Assembly (NCBI RefSeq): GCF_003063665.1
Contig: NZ_NESF01000008.1
Coordinates: 1 to 64,000 of the forward strand
Direction: 5' to 3'
Origin: Limnohabitans sp. Hippo3
GTDB lineage: Bacteria; Pseudomonadota; Gammaproteobacteria; Burkholderiales; Burkholderiaceae_C
DNA: 64,000 bases
Shown piece by piece: positions 19,616-28,607 of the stretch; the stretch's first letter is position 1, and every line of letters starts with the position of its first letter. The position numbers and the translations under genes are program-made. The notes under the pieces are model-generated. The model had not been told where the DNA came from. It saw only the letters and a program-made list of their open reading frames with translations, and ran no database searches.

Positions 19616-20539
19616 TCAGCGCAAACGCCACTTGATCTGTCCGGTGTACTGCGCCAGTGCCACACCCAGCAAGGTCACGCCCGCCCCGGCGATCTTGATC
19701 CAGGTGTAATTCTCACCCGACAACGCCCAGGCAAACAGGCCCGCCATCGGGGGCATCAGGTACATCAGAGGGGCCGTGCGCGCCACGCCGCGCACATTGT
19801 TGATCCAACCCCAGGCCAGCCAACCGGCAAAGGCCGACACCATGATCGACCAGAGCAGGCCGACCCAAGCCCAAAAATCCAGCACAGACCAAGGCGCATC
19901 CACGCCTGCCGGAACCGACAGCAGCATCACCGGCAGACCGCCGAGCAAGGTGGCGTAACCCATGGTCAGCACCGGACCGTGGCGTTGCATCACGGGCTTG
20001 ACCGCCACGGTGTAATAAGAAAAGAGGCCCGCGGCCACCAGCAGCACCAGGTCACCCCCTCCAGCCCGCCAGTTGCCGCCCAACAGTTTGTCGGACAGGA
20101 ACATCAAGACCCCACCAAAAGCCAAGGACACCCCGGCCATCTGGGGCAGGCTCAAGCGCTCCAGGCCCTGCATGCGCAGGATCAACAGGGTGAAAATCGG
20201 CCCACAGGCCAGAATGACCGAGCTGGAAAACGCCGTGGACCAGTGGATGCCATAAGTCACCAGGCCCACATGCAGGGAGTGCCCAATGAAGCCCAGCCAG
20301 GCCATGTGTTGCCAGTCCTTGCGGGGCAAAGGCGGCAGCCAGACCCCAAAACGCCAGCGCATCAGGACCAGGGCACACAGGGGCATGATCAGGTAACGCG
20401 CCCACAGGAAACCACCCGGAGAAATCAGCCCAAACAGGTATTTCTGGAGTGTGAAATTGCCGCCCCAGATGACGATCAGCACCAAGGCCACGAGCAAAGC
20501 GCGTTGGTCGTGGCGGTGGACAGGGGTGCGGTGGGGCAT
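19616..20539 (-). CDS. EamA/DMT family transporter
   Basis: A 307-residue drug/metabolite transporter with ten predicted helices in two EamA repeats. The N-terminal ALVLIVIWGGNFTLQKYLF is typical. ATG 20539 (MPHRT) leaves a short basic cytoplasmic tail before helix 1; the frame is open further back but lacks similarity. The substrate is unknown. It is 84 bp downstream of alr on the same strand, which may be chance. Confidence 0.88.
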   Translation of the reverse strand: MPHRTPVHRHDQRALLVALVLIVIWGGNFTLQKYLFGLISPGGFLWARYLIMPLCALVLMRWRFGVWLPPLPRKDWQHMAWLGFIGHSLHVGLVTYGIHWSTAFSSSVILACGPIFTLLILRMQGLERLSLPQMAGVSLAFGGVLMFLSDKLLGGNWRAGGGDLVLLVAAGLFSYYTVAVKPVMQRHGPVLTMGYATLLGGLPVMLLSVPAGVDAPWSVLDFWAWVGLLWSIMVSAFAGWLAWGWINNVRGVARTAPLMYLMPPMAGLFAWALSGENYTWIKIAGAGVTLLGVALAQYTGQIKWRLR

Positions 20540-20623
20540 GCCGCGATTGTGGGCCCAACAGTCAGCCCGGCTTGTCACGCTGGCAGCAAGCTGCCGCCAC
20601 ACCTCTGGCAGACCGCCAAGCTG

Positions 20624-21721
20624 TCAATCCTCCAGCACCACCGGCACACGCGGCGCCAGGGCGCACATCAACTCATAACCCACCGTGCCAGCCGCTTGGG
20701 CCACCTCGTCGATGCCGAGCACCGTGCCCTGGGCCGACTGCCCCCACAGCGTGACGGTGCTGCCCACCCCGGCTTGGGGGAAACTGCTCAGGTCCACCGT
20801 CAGCATGTCCATGCTCACGCGGCCCACGGTGCGGCCGCGTGCGCCGTCCACCAGCACAGGTGTGCCCGTGGGGCAAATGCGCGGGTAACCATCGGCATAA
20901 CCGCAGGCCACCACGCCAATACGCATGGGGCCATCGGCCACAAAGCTGGAGCCATAACCCACGCTGTCGCCAGCCTGCAAATCCTGCACGGCGATGATGC
21001 GGGCATTCAAGCTCATGGCGGGCCGCAATCCCCAATGCGCGGCGCTGTGTTCCGGGAAATCGGGCGCGCTGCCATACACGGCGATGCCCGGGCGAATCCA
21101 GTCGGCCTTGACAGCGGCATCTTGCGCATGGCGCAAGGTGGCGGCGCTGTTGCTCACACTGCGCTCGCCCGGCAGGTCGCGGGTGGCCTCTTCAAAGCGG
21201 GCCATTTGTTCGGCAATGCCTTTGGGGCCATCGGCATCGCTGAAATGGGTCATGAGCGAGATTTCGTCCACCTGAGGCAAGGCGTTCAGCCGTGTCCAGG
21301 CCGAGCGAAAGCGCTGTGGGCTAAAACCCAAGCGGTTCATGCCCGAGTTCATCTTCAGGAAGACCCGGTGCGGTTCGTGGGTCTTGTGCAGCGCCAGCAT
21401 GTCGATCTGCTCGTCGCAATGCACCGTGTGCCACAGGTGCAGGCGAGAGCACAGCTCCAGGTCTCGCGCCTCGAAAGCACCTTCGAGCAGCAAAATCGGG
21501 CCGCGCCAGCCCAAAGCCCGCACCCGTTCGGCCTCAGCCAGGTCCAAGAGCGCAAAACCATCGGCCCCGCGCAAACCGTCAAACACCCGCTCGATGCCAT
21601 GCCCGTAGGCATTGGCCTTGACCACGGCCCAGGCCTGGGCGTCGGGCGCGGCCTGACGGGCCACGTCCAGGTTGTGGCGCAGCGCAGCGGTGTGGATGGT
21701 GGCTTGTATCGGGCGGGGCAT
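20624..21721 (-). CDS. alr: Alanine racemase
   Basis: A 365-residue PLP enzyme that interconverts L- and D-alanine, supplying D-Ala for peptidoglycan or degrading it. The PLP lysine is K35 in [11 protein letters not shown]. The second base is Y256 in SVGYGSSF, and the C-terminal domain contains [11 protein letters not shown]. Full length, starting at ATG 21721. Whether it is the biosynthetic (alr) or catabolic (dadX) paralogue cannot be told; no dadA is adjacent. Confidence 0.96.
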   Translation of the reverse strand: MPRPIQATIHTAALRHNLDVARQAAPDAQAWAVVKANAYGHGIERVFDGLRGADGFALLDLAEAERVRALGWRGPILLLEGAFEARDLELCSRLHLWHTVHCDEQIDMLALHKTHEPHRVFLKMNSGMNRLGFSPQRFRSAWTRLNALPQVDEISLMTHFSDADGPKGIAEQMARFEEATRDLPGERSVSNSAATLRHAQDAAVKADWIRPGIAVYGSAPDFPEHSAAHWGLRPAMSLNARIIAVQDLQAGDSVGYGSSFVADGPMRIGVVACGYADGYPRICPTGTPVLVDGARGRTVGRVSMDMLTVDLSSFPQAGVGSTVTLWGQSAQGTVLGIDEVAQAAGTVGYELMCALAPRVPVVLED

Positions 21722-21875
21722 GGGGTCTGAGGGCGAAAAGTGCGGGTCAAGTATGCCAGCTTGAGCGAGCGCCCAATCGACCTCAAATCATCGGGTAAAC
21801 ACACCCTTTCCCCGCGCGGGAAGGGGCTTACAAATGATTTACACTGGCCCGCTGCCTGTTAAGCCCGCGCATTCC

Positions 21876-21892
21876 GCCTGAGCTGTTCAGGC
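21876..21892 (+). promoter_or_regulatory. Leader hairpin ahead of the dedA gene
   Basis: A perfect 6-bp stem GCCTGA/TCAGGC with a 5-nt loop lies 21 bp upstream of the dedA start. A larger C/G-rich hairpin sits near 21810-21830. They lie in the 192-bp gap between divergent alr and dedA. The role is unknown. Confidence 0.3.
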
Positions 21893-21913
21893 GCTGGCTG
21901 ACCCTTGTAATCC

Positions 21914-22549
21914 ATGGAAGTTTTTCAGTTTCTGATGCCCATCTTCACCGAATACGGCTATTTGGCTGTGTTTGTGATGCTGTTGATCTGCGGTTTCGGC
22001 GTTCCCGTTCCTGAAGACGTGACCTTGGTGACGGGTGGTGTCATTGCAGGCTTGGGCCATGCCGACGTGCACACCATGTTTGCCGTGGGCATGGCGGGCG
22101 TGATGATTGGCGACGGGCTGATGTTCACGCTGGGACGTCTGTATGGCCAGCGCATTTCCCGTTTGCCCGGGTTTCGCAAGATCCTGACCCCCGAGCGCTT
22201 TGCCAGCGCGCAAGACGCTTTCCACAAATACGGCAAATGGGTCATGTTCGTGGCCCGCTTTCTGCCCGGTCTGCGCACCCCGGTGTTCTTCTCGGCAGGC
22301 ATGAGCCACCGTGTGAGCTTCGCCACCTGGTTCCTGATGGACGGCTTTGCCGCTCTGATCAGCGTGCCAATCTGGGTTTATCTGGGTTACTTTGGCGCAC
22401 AGAACTGGGATTGGATGTTTGGTGTGCTGCGCCAGTTCCAGCATGGCATTTTTGCCCTGCTGGGTATCGGTGTGGTGTGGCTGGGCTGGCGCTGGTGGCG
22501 CAAACGCCAGACCACTGCAGCCGCCGACACCCCCAACGACCCGTCTTGA
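21914..22549 (+). CDS. DedA family membrane protein
   Basis: A 211-residue DedA/SNARE-associated protein with five to six hydrophobic stretches. Family marks are FGVPVPEDVTLVTGG near the N-terminus and the later FVARFLPGLRTPVFFSAG segment with the essential Arg residues. DedA proteins are polyprenyl-phosphate or phospholipid flippases or scramblases linked to envelope integrity. It is followed after 11 bp by a DMT transporter gene on the same strand. Confidence 0.93.
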   Translation: MEVFQFLMPIFTEYGYLAVFVMLLICGFGVPVPEDVTLVTGGVIAGLGHADVHTMFAVGMAGVMIGDGLMFTLGRLYGQRISRLPGFRKILTPERFASAQDAFHKYGKWVMFVARFLPGLRTPVFFSAGMSHRVSFATWFLMDGFAALISVPIWVYLGYFGAQNWDWMFGVLRQFQHGIFALLGIGVVWLGWRWWRKRQTTAAADTPNDPS

Positions 22550-22560
22550 CAAGCCCGGAC

Positions 22561-23454
22561 ATGGGCCCAGCCGCTCCCAAAAGCCTGGCCGTGGCCGGGC
22601 TCCTGCTCAACGCATTTGTCTGGGGCGTGTGCTGGTGGCCCTTCAAACAACTCGAAGCCCAGGGCCTTCACCCGCTGTGGGCCACCGCGCTGGTCTACGC
22701 CTTTGTGTTCGTGTCCATCGCTCTGTGGCTGTGGCGCAGCGGGCAGCTGTTGAGCTGGCGAAAGCACACCGGGCTGTGGCTTTTGTTGCTGGCCTCGGGC
22801 CTCACCAATGTGGGCTTCAACTGGGCCGTCACGGTCGGCGACGTGGTGCGCGTGGTACTGCTGTTTTATTTGATGCCCGCCTGGTCGGTGCTGGTGGCCT
22901 GGTGGCTGCTGGGTGAAAAGCCCACCCCCATGGCCTTGCTGCGCTTGCTGCTGGCGCTGGCCGGTTTATTCATCGTGCTCAAAACTCCCGAGACGCCCTG
23001 GCCTGTGCCCGAGAGCCTGGCCGATGGGCTGGCGCTGATGGGCGGCCTGACTTTTGCCATCACCAACGCCTTGCTGCTCAAGCTCAAAGACACGCCCAGC
23101 TCATCGCGCACCCTGGCCATGTTTGGTGGCGGCGCGGTCATGGCCACGCTGGCCGCCTGGGTGGGTTTGGCCACGGGCGTTGTGGCGCTGGGCACGGCCC
23201 CTGCCTGGAGTTGGTTGCCGCTGGTGGCACTGCTCGGCGTTTCCTTCCTTTTTGGCAACTTGGCCCTGCAATACGGCGCGGCCCGCCTGGCCGCCCACAC
23301 CACGGCGCTGGTCATGTTGTCCGAAGTGCTGTTTGCCAGCGTGTCTTCGGTCTTGCTCGGGGCCTCTTCCTGGGACAGCCGCACCCTGATCGGCGGGGCT
23401 TTGATCTTGTTGGCGGCGATGCTGGCGGTGGCCCCCGGCAAAGCCCGGAAGTGA
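22561..23454 (+). CDS. EamA/DMT family transporter
   Basis: A 297-residue, ten-helix DMT transporter with two EamA repeats (N-terminal LLNAFVWGVCWWPFKQLEA; the second repeat begins near residue 155). ATG 22561 is chosen because upstream residues overlap dedA and lack similarity. The substrate is unknown. It is probably co-transcribed with dedA (11-bp gap). Confidence 0.88.
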   Translation: MGPAAPKSLAVAGLLLNAFVWGVCWWPFKQLEAQGLHPLWATALVYAFVFVSIALWLWRSGQLLSWRKHTGLWLLLLASGLTNVGFNWAVTVGDVVRVVLLFYLMPAWSVLVAWWLLGEKPTPMALLRLLLALAGLFIVLKTPETPWPVPESLADGLALMGGLTFAITNALLLKLKDTPSSSRTLAMFGGGAVMATLAAWVGLATGVVALGTAPAWSWLPLVALLGVSFLFGNLALQYGAARLAAHTTALVMLSEVLFASVSSVLLGASSWDSRTLIGGALILLAAMLAVAPGKARK

Positions 23455-23604
23455 CTTTTCTGAATAAGCGCCACCCACGCCGACCATCAGCCCCGACCTT
23501 TCTGTGGACATTCGCTTGCAGGCAAGCTTGCACATGGCCCTTTTAAACCAACAGACGGCCTGGCTCGATTTGAGCCTGCCGCGACCTCACACGGAAAGTA
23601 CCCC

Positions 23605-24087
23605 ATGAGCATTCATGACTTTGAAGCCCAAAGCATCGACCACCAAACTGTGCCGCTGTCGCGCTACAAAGGCCAGGTGATGCTGATCGTCAACACCGCC
23701 AGCGCCTGCGGCTTCACGCCCCAGTTCACCGGGCTTGAAAAGCTGCACCAGAAGTACAGCGCACAAGGCCTCGCCGTGCTCGGCTTTCCCTGCAACCAGT
23801 TCGCCAGCCAGGACCCGGGCGACGATGCACAAATCGCCAACTTCTGCAAGAAGAACTATGGCGTGAGCTTTCAGATGATGAGCAAGGTCAAAGTGAACGG
23901 CGACGAGGCGCACCCGCTGTACCAATGGCTGACCGCCGAAGCGCCCGGCATTCTGGGCAGCAAGGCCATCAAATGGAACTTCACCAAGTTTTTGGTGGGG
24001 CGCGATGGTCGGGTGATCAAGCGCTATGCGCCGCAGGACTCGCCGGAGAAGATCGCCAAAGACATTGAGGCGGCGCTGGCGGCTTGA
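23605..24087 (+). CDS. Glutathione peroxidase family protein
   Basis: A 160-residue thiol peroxidase of the GPx family that reduces hydroperoxides using thioredoxin or glutathione. The catalytic Cys is C35 in NTASACGFTPQ, and the Gln and Trp of the triad are Q69 (CNQFASQ) and W124 (KWNFTKF). A second Cys (C81 in NFCKKN) could be the resolving residue of thioredoxin-dependent members. It stands alone, transcribed from its own 150-bp upstream gap. Bacterial GPx (BtuE type) are non-seleno, as here. Confidence 0.95.
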   Translation: MSIHDFEAQSIDHQTVPLSRYKGQVMLIVNTASACGFTPQFTGLEKLHQKYSAQGLAVLGFPCNQFASQDPGDDAQIANFCKKNYGVSFQMMSKVKVNGDEAHPLYQWLTAEAPGILGSKAIKWNFTKFLVGRDGRVIKRYAPQDSPEKIAKDIEAALAA

Positions 24088-24109
24088 TGTTGTTTTGATG
24101 TTGTTTTGA
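24084..24109. repeat. Short 11-bp tandem repeat after the peroxidase gene
   Basis: Slightly more than two copies of TTGATGTTGTT, overlapping the stop codon of the glutathione peroxidase gene. It is a microsatellite-like stretch of no evident function that could shift the reading frame end by slippage. Confidence 0.6.
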
Positions 24110-24227
24110 TATCAAATCGATGGTGAATTGATGTCAAGTCATAGGGTTCCGTACCCGGCGCGTTGACCTGCAAGGCTTGACCGATGGCTCTGCCTGATGG
24201 GCCTCCAGCCTGCTCAGGTTCCTGAGT

Positions 24228-24614
24228 TCAAGCCCACCAAGTCAGCACAGCCAACCACACCAACACCGCCGAGCCCCCCCACACCAACACCCGCGTGCGC
24301 AGGCGCAGCATTTCCACGGCGCTGACCAGTCGCGCATTTTGTTCGGCCAACTCGGCCAGGGTTTCGGTCAGCTCGCGTTGGGTTTGGGCTTGCCCGTCAA
24401 TCTGGCCTTGCGCAGCGATCAAGGCGTTTTTGAGTTCTCCCAGGCTGGGCACATCACTCACGGGGGTTGTCGTGGCAGGGGTGCCTGCCTGGCCGGGTGG
24501 CTGAGGCGGTTGGCGGTCCATCAGCCTGCGTGCGGCTTTGAGCACCGTGGGGGCGTGTTCGATCACATCACCCCAAGGAATCACTTTGAGCGCCATTAAC
24601 CAAGGTATCGCCAT
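24228..24614 (-). CDS. Hypothetical protein with a coiled coil and C-terminal membrane anchor
   Basis: A 128-residue protein I do not recognise. Residues 1-35 are moderately hydrophobic, 36-55 are Pro/Thr-rich, and about 57-100 form a heptad-like helix (LGELKNALIAAQGQ onward, rich in Gln, Glu and Leu). The end is a single hydrophobic helix (VLVWGGSAVLVWLAVLTWW). This suggests a tail-anchored inner-membrane coiled-coil protein. Codon use looks native. No operon partner. Confidence 0.7.
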   Translation of the reverse strand: MAIPWLMALKVIPWGDVIEHAPTVLKAARRLMDRQPPQPPGQAGTPATTTPVSDVPSLGELKNALIAAQGQIDGQAQTQRELTETLAELAEQNARLVSAVEMLRLRTRVLVWGGSAVLVWLAVLTWWA

Positions 24615-25131
24615 CGTCTTGTCCTTTGTTTGCGCTTTGCAAGCGCGATCTGCCGTCCAGTGCTGATCCTACCCGGCTGGGCATTTGGGCGTGCTCGGGC
24701 GAGGGCCTTGCCGGATCGGGGACAAGGATTTTGAACTTCGGTTGAATACGCTCAAGGAGCCAGGATTTTTCGATTCATCCTTGAAATCTGAACGTCACAC
24801 GTTCAATTTCAAGGATGAGAGATCATCCACAGCATTCCTGATTGTCTGAACGCCAACACCAAGCACTGGCAATGAGCTTGTTTCTACCCACACCATTGGC
24901 CCTAGCGTGCGGTATCGCTTCTGCGCGGGATTTCATGGGGCTTCCCATTGCTTACAGGCTTCATCAAGCCTTGCTCTAACGAAATTTCTGCCGACCTGCG
25001 CGCCAGATCCGATCGGAGTGGGGTTATTTCAATCTGTCCTTTTTTGTCCCCTTCTGGTCTCGCCTAGCCCTGTGCAACGCCAGGTCTGATTCGCACAATG
25101 GCCACATGTTCAACACCTGCACCAGCGCACC
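24615..25131. other. 517-bp gene-poor region with a 20-bp hairpin
   Basis: No open frame here looks like protein. It holds a GCGCTT-TGC-AAGCGC hairpin (24632-24646) and a long inverted repeat (24775-24818). Near 25021-25055 there is a segment whose complement reads GGGGACAAAAAAGGACAG and resembles end sequences of RAYT/IS200-like elements from memory. The base composition is more AT-rich than the flanks. It may be a remnant of a mobile element. Confidence 0.5.
24775..24818. repeat. Long inverted repeat (20-bp arms, one bulged base)
   Basis: Left arm 24775-24795 starts TCATCCTTGAAAT and ends CTGAACGT; right arm 24799-24818 is its complement except for one bulged C on the left. The loop is CAC. 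No T-run follows on either strand, so it is not a standard terminator. Confidence 0.75.
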
Positions 25132-25695
25132 ATGACCTGCCAAGCTACATCCCAAAAATCCGCACTGCTCATCATCGATGTGCAGCAATCCTTTGAGCAC
25201 ATGCCGTATTGGCCTTCGGGTCATCCCTCGCCATTTCAGCAAGCGCTCCTGAAACTGGAAGCGAGTTGCCGTCAGGCCGATATACCGGTAGTGCATATTT
25301 TTCACATTGACAACGATGGCCCTTTTCGCGCCGACTCGGGCCTGATCCAGCCCATGGACTGGCTGCCGGGCCATCCCGCTGCAAGCTTTGACAAGCATGT
25401 GCACAACGCCTTCACCGACACGGGTCTCGATGTGTGGCTGCGCAGGCGCGGCGTGCAGCGCCTCATCATCAGTGGCATCCGCACCGAGCAGTGCTGTGAG
25501 ACCACGGCCCGCGTGGGCTCGGACCTGGGTTATACGGTGGACTTTGTGTCCGAAGCGACACTGACTTTTCCGATGACGCATAAAGGCACCGGCCAGACCT
25601 TCAGTGCACAGGACATCACCACCCGCACCGAGCTGGTCTTGGCTGATCGCTTTGCACGCATCGTGAACGTGGATACTTGCCTGTCCAGCCTTTGA
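25132..25695 (+). CDS. Cysteine hydrolase, isochorismatase-like
   Basis: A 187-residue hydrolase of the isochorismatase/nicotinamidase superfamily. The triad is visible as D16 (LLIIDVQQ), K88 (SFDKHVHNAF) and C121 (GIRTEQCC). Substrates in the family include isochorismate, nicotinamide and N-carbamoyl amides; nothing pins it down here. It is followed 20 bp later by a DUF1272 gene and then a GlxA-type regulator, a probable three-gene unit in which the regulator may control the hydrolase. Confidence 0.9.
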   Translation: MTCQATSQKSALLIIDVQQSFEHMPYWPSGHPSPFQQALLKLEASCRQADIPVVHIFHIDNDGPFRADSGLIQPMDWLPGHPAASFDKHVHNAFTDTGLDVWLRRRGVQRLIISGIRTEQCCETTARVGSDLGYTVDFVSEATLTFPMTHKGTGQTFSAQDITTRTELVLADRFARIVNVDTCLSSL

Positions 25696-25715
25696 ACCGC
25701 CCACCAGGAAACCCC

Positions 25716-25964
25716 ATGCTCCAACTGCGCTCCAACTGCGAATGCTGTAACCGCGACCTGCCGCCTCAGGCGCTGGAAGCGCGGATCTGTTCGTTTGAAT
25801 GCACCTTTTGCGCCGATTGCGCCGACTCGCGCTTGCAAGGCATCTGCCCCAATTGCGGTGGCGAGCTGGTGCGCCGCCCGGTGCGGCCTGCAGCCAAACT
25901 GCTGAACAACCCCGCATCCACAGAACGGGTGGTCAAACCACAAGGCTGTCCACCACTGGCTTGA
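25716..25964 (+). CDS. DUF1272 zinc-ribbon-like small protein
   Basis: An 82-residue Cys-rich protein of the DUF1272 family. C8, C10 and C11, then C25, C29, C32 and C35, then C44 and C47 (CPNCGGELVRRP) make a likely zinc-binding fold. ATG 25716 follows a CCAGGAAACC ribosome site. Function is unknown. It lies between the hydrolase and the GlxA-type regulator on the same strand with short gaps. Confidence 0.88.
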   Translation: MLQLRSNCECCNRDLPPQALEARICSFECTFCADCADSRLQGICPNCGGELVRRPVRPAAKLLNNPASTERVVKPQGCPPLA

Positions 25965-25972
25965 TCAAGGCA

Positions 25973-26938
25973 ATGACCACCCCGCTCACCATTTACCTCG
26001 TTGTCACCCCCGGCGTGTTGTTGCTCGACTACGCGGGCCCTGCCGAAGCGCTGCGCATGGCGCACGACCTGGGTGCATCGCTGGTGCTGCACACCTGTGG
26101 GCCACGCCCTGACGTGAACACTTCGCTGGGCACTCAGCTGACCGGGCTTGACCCCTTGCCCCAGCCGCTGTCGCCCAACAGCCTGGTGCTGATCACCGGC
26201 AACAGCCACGAGCGCGAAGACTATGCAACGCCCGCAGCCCAGCAAGTGGTGCGCTGGCTGCAAACCGCCATGCGGCCGGACACGCGATTGGGCAGCATCT
26301 GCTCGGGCGCGTTGCTGCTGGCTATGGCGGGCCAACTCAACGGCCTGCGCTGCACCACACACCACATGCTCCTTGATGATTTGCAAGCCTTGGCCCCCAC
26401 GGCACAAGTGCAAGCCGACCGGATTTTTGTGGACGCCGGGCGAGTGCTGACCAGCGCAGGCATCACCACCGGCATCGATCTGGCGCTTTATATCGTTGAA
26501 CAAGTGGCCGGTGCCGCGTTGGCGGCGCAAGTGGCGCGACGCTTGGTCATGTACACCCGCCGTGGCCCGAATGACCCGCAGCTGTCGCCCTGGCTGGCGC
26601 ACCGCAATCACATGCACCCGGCGGTACACAGGGCGCAAGATGCCATCGCGCAAAGCCTGAGCCAAGACCCCGCCCACCGCTGGTCGCTGCCCGAGCTGGC
26701 AGATATGGCCTGCGTGAGCCCACGGCATCTGTCGCGCTTGTTCATGCTGCACACCGGCATCAGCGTAGTGGACTACCAACAGCAACTGCGTATGACGCGG
26801 GCACGCGAACTGCTGACACAACAACCGGCGCTGACCCAGGAACAATTGGCCGAGGCCTGCGGCTTTGGCTCGGCGCGAGATTTCAGAAGGGTGTGGCAGC
26901 GGTGGGTGTCGATCAACACGCCATCCATGAACAGCTAA
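25973..26938 (+). CDS. GlxA-type AraC family transcriptional regulator
   Basis: A 321-residue regulator. The N-terminal DJ-1/PfpI-like domain (about 1-190) includes the GSICSGALLLA elbow, and the C-terminal AraC domain (about 215-315) has two helix-turn-helices, including MACVSPRHLSRLF and EACGFGSARDFRRVW. Members sense small amides or quaternary amines (for example ArgR, CdhR, GbdR). It starts at ATG 25973, 8 bp after the DUF1272 stop. The natural candidate target is the cysteine hydrolase two genes upstream. Confidence 0.92.
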   Translation: MTTPLTIYLVVTPGVLLLDYAGPAEALRMAHDLGASLVLHTCGPRPDVNTSLGTQLTGLDPLPQPLSPNSLVLITGNSHEREDYATPAAQQVVRWLQTAMRPDTRLGSICSGALLLAMAGQLNGLRCTTHHMLLDDLQALAPTAQVQADRIFVDAGRVLTSAGITTGIDLALYIVEQVAGAALAAQVARRLVMYTRRGPNDPQLSPWLAHRNHMHPAVHRAQDAIAQSLSQDPAHRWSLPELADMACVSPRHLSRLFMLHTGISVVDYQQQLRMTRARELLTQQPALTQEQLAEACGFGSARDFRRVWQRWVSINTPSMNS

Positions 26939-26959
26939 TCAAAGTGTCGCCCCCTTAAC

Positions 26960-27304
26960 TCAAGTCACGTCCACTGACTTTCGCGACAGACGCCGCGCAC
27001 GCTGGCGCACGGCTTCAATGTCTTGCTCCAGCGCATTCAGGTCTTGTGCAGGTGCCGCCACTTCGGGCAATGCAGCATGACGCCCCATGAGCCATAGCGC
27101 AGTGGCATAGACACCCATACCCACCGAAGGATCGCCCTTTTCCATGCGGATGAGCGTGGGCACCGACACGGCCATGCGGCTGGCCCAAACGCGCAGGCTT
27201 CCCTTGCGGCGCTGACGGGCCAGCGCCAAGTTTTCGCCCAAATCCCGCAGCGCTTTGGCGGCTGAAGCGGGCAGGTGGTCGGCAGCAAGAGAGGGCTTTG
27301 GCAT
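26960..27304 (-). CDS. HipB-like XRE family transcriptional regulator (orphan antitoxin)
   Basis: A 114-residue DNA-binding protein. The segment DLGENLALARQRRKGSL leads into a helix-turn-helix with WASRMAVSVPTLIRMEKGDPSVGMGVYATALWL (given by its ends), the pattern of XRE repressors that pair with HipA kinases. A basic tail (RQRARRLSRKS) follows. No hipA lies downstream: the gene converges with the GlxA-type regulator 21 bp away. It is therefore an orphan antitoxin or simple repressor. ATG 27304 is placed next to an inverted-repeat operator. Confidence 0.82.
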   Translation of the reverse strand: MPKPSLAADHLPASAAKALRDLGENLALARQRRKGSLRVWASRMAVSVPTLIRMEKGDPSVGMGVYATALWLMGRHAALPEVAAPAQDLNALEQDIEAVRQRARRLSRKSVDVT

Positions 27305-27348
27305 AACACAAACTTTAACAGAAATTAAATTTTGTGCTTCTTTGTGTT
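27305..27348. promoter_or_regulatory. Candidate autoregulatory operator of the XRE gene
   Basis: AACACAAA (27305-27312) and TTTGTGTT (27341-27348) form a perfect 8-bp inverted repeat 28 bp apart, with a third half-site TTTTGTG at 27330-27336. They touch the start codon of the HipB-like gene in an AT-rich stretch. HipB-type repressors bind such repeats over their own promoter. Confidence 0.5.
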
Positions 27349-27357
27349 CTTTGATGC

Positions 27358-28596
27358 TCAGCCGCTGATCGCCTCGTCCAACAACTCCACCCAATGCCGG
27401 ACCGGCAGGCCACTGCCGCTTTGCAGGTGGGTGATGCAGCCGATGTTGGCGCTGATCACGCCTTGCGGTTGCAGCGCGTTCAGGTGACCCAGCTTGCGGT
27501 CGCGCAGTTGCTTGGACAGCTCGGGGTTGAGCACGCTGTAGGTGCCTGCCGAGCCGCAGCACAGGTGCGATTCATTGGCCGTGACCTTGATCTGAAAGCC
27601 CAGATCGCCCAGATGCTTTTCCACGCCGCCTTTGAGTTGTTGGCCGTGTTGCAGCGTGCAGGGCGGGTGGTAGGCCTGCAGGCCTGCGGCTTGCAGCGCT
27701 TCGGGCTTCAACTTGGGTTTGAGCAGCGGCACCAGCTCGGGCAGCAGCTCGCTCAGGTCACGGGTCAAGGCATCGATGCGGGCGGCTTTGTCGGCGTACA
27801 CGGGGTCGTCTTTCAGCACATGGCCGTAGTCCTTGACCATGACGCCGCAGCCCGATGCGTTCATCACGATGGCTTCGACCTCGCCGCTCTCCACCAGTGG
27901 CCACCAGGCGTCGATGTTGGCGCGCATGTGGTCTTTGCCGCCGTCGTGATCGTTCAGGTGAAACTTGAGCGCGCCGCAGCAACCGGCCTTGGGTGCGGTC
28001 ACGGTCTGGATGCCTGCGGTATCGAGCACACGGGCGGTGGCGGTGTTGATGTTGGGGCTCATGCTCGGCTGCACGCAACCGGCCAGCATCAGCACTTTGC
28101 GGGCATGCTGTGCGGTGGGCCAGGCGCCCGCGTTTTGCGGCGCGGGCACTTTGGCTTTGAGGCTCTCGGGCAGCAGGCCGCGCACCATCTGGCCCATCTT
28201 CATGGCCGGCGCAAACAGGGGTGAAGGCAGGCCTTCTTTGAGCGCCCAGCGCACCAGCTTTTCGCTGGCGGGGCGTTCGACTTTGGCGTCCACCAACTTG
28301 CGGCCGATGTCCACCAGGTGGCCGTATTGCACGCCACTCGGGCAAGTGCTTTCGCAGTTGCGGCAGGTGAGGCACCGGTCCAGGTGCAGCTGGGTTTTGC
28401 GGGTGGGCGTTTCGCCCTCCAGCACCTGCTTCATCAGGTAGATGCGGCCACGCGGGCCGTCCAGCTCGTCGCCCAGCAGCTGGTAAGTGGGGCAGGTGGC
28501 GGTACAAAAACCGCAGTGCACACACTTGCGCAAAATGGCTTCGGCCTCCAGGCCTTCGGGGGTGTTTTGGTATTCGGGGGCGAGGTGGGTTTGCAT
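27358..28596 (-). CDS. glcF: Glycolate oxidase iron-sulfur subunit
   Basis: A 412-residue subunit of glycolate oxidase, which oxidises glycolate to glyoxylate and passes electrons to the quinone pool. Two 4Fe-4S motifs are present (C25, C28, C31, C35 and C75, C78, C81, C85), and two CCG-type domains follow (GCCGAL and LCCGSAGTY). Full length. It lies 11 bp after glcE. The catalytic FAD subunit gene glcD is not adjacent. Confidence 0.95.
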   Translation of the reverse strand: MQTHLAPEYQNTPEGLEAEAILRKCVHCGFCTATCPTYQLLGDELDGPRGRIYLMKQVLEGETPTRKTQLHLDRCLTCRNCESTCPSGVQYGHLVDIGRKLVDAKVERPASEKLVRWALKEGLPSPLFAPAMKMGQMVRGLLPESLKAKVPAPQNAGAWPTAQHARKVLMLAGCVQPSMSPNINTATARVLDTAGIQTVTAPKAGCCGALKFHLNDHDGGKDHMRANIDAWWPLVESGEVEAIVMNASGCGVMVKDYGHVLKDDPVYADKAARIDALTRDLSELLPELVPLLKPKLKPEALQAAGLQAYHPPCTLQHGQQLKGGVEKHLGDLGFQIKVTANESHLCCGSAGTYSVLNPELSKQLRDRKLGHLNALQPQGVISANIGCITHLQSGSGLPVRHWVELLDEAISG

Positions 28597-28607
28597 GGCG
28601 ATTCGCC

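Noticed and set aside
24905-25090. 60-residue open frame in the 24.6-25.1 kb gap
   Set aside because: No ribosome site, atypical composition and no similarity; treated as non-coding.
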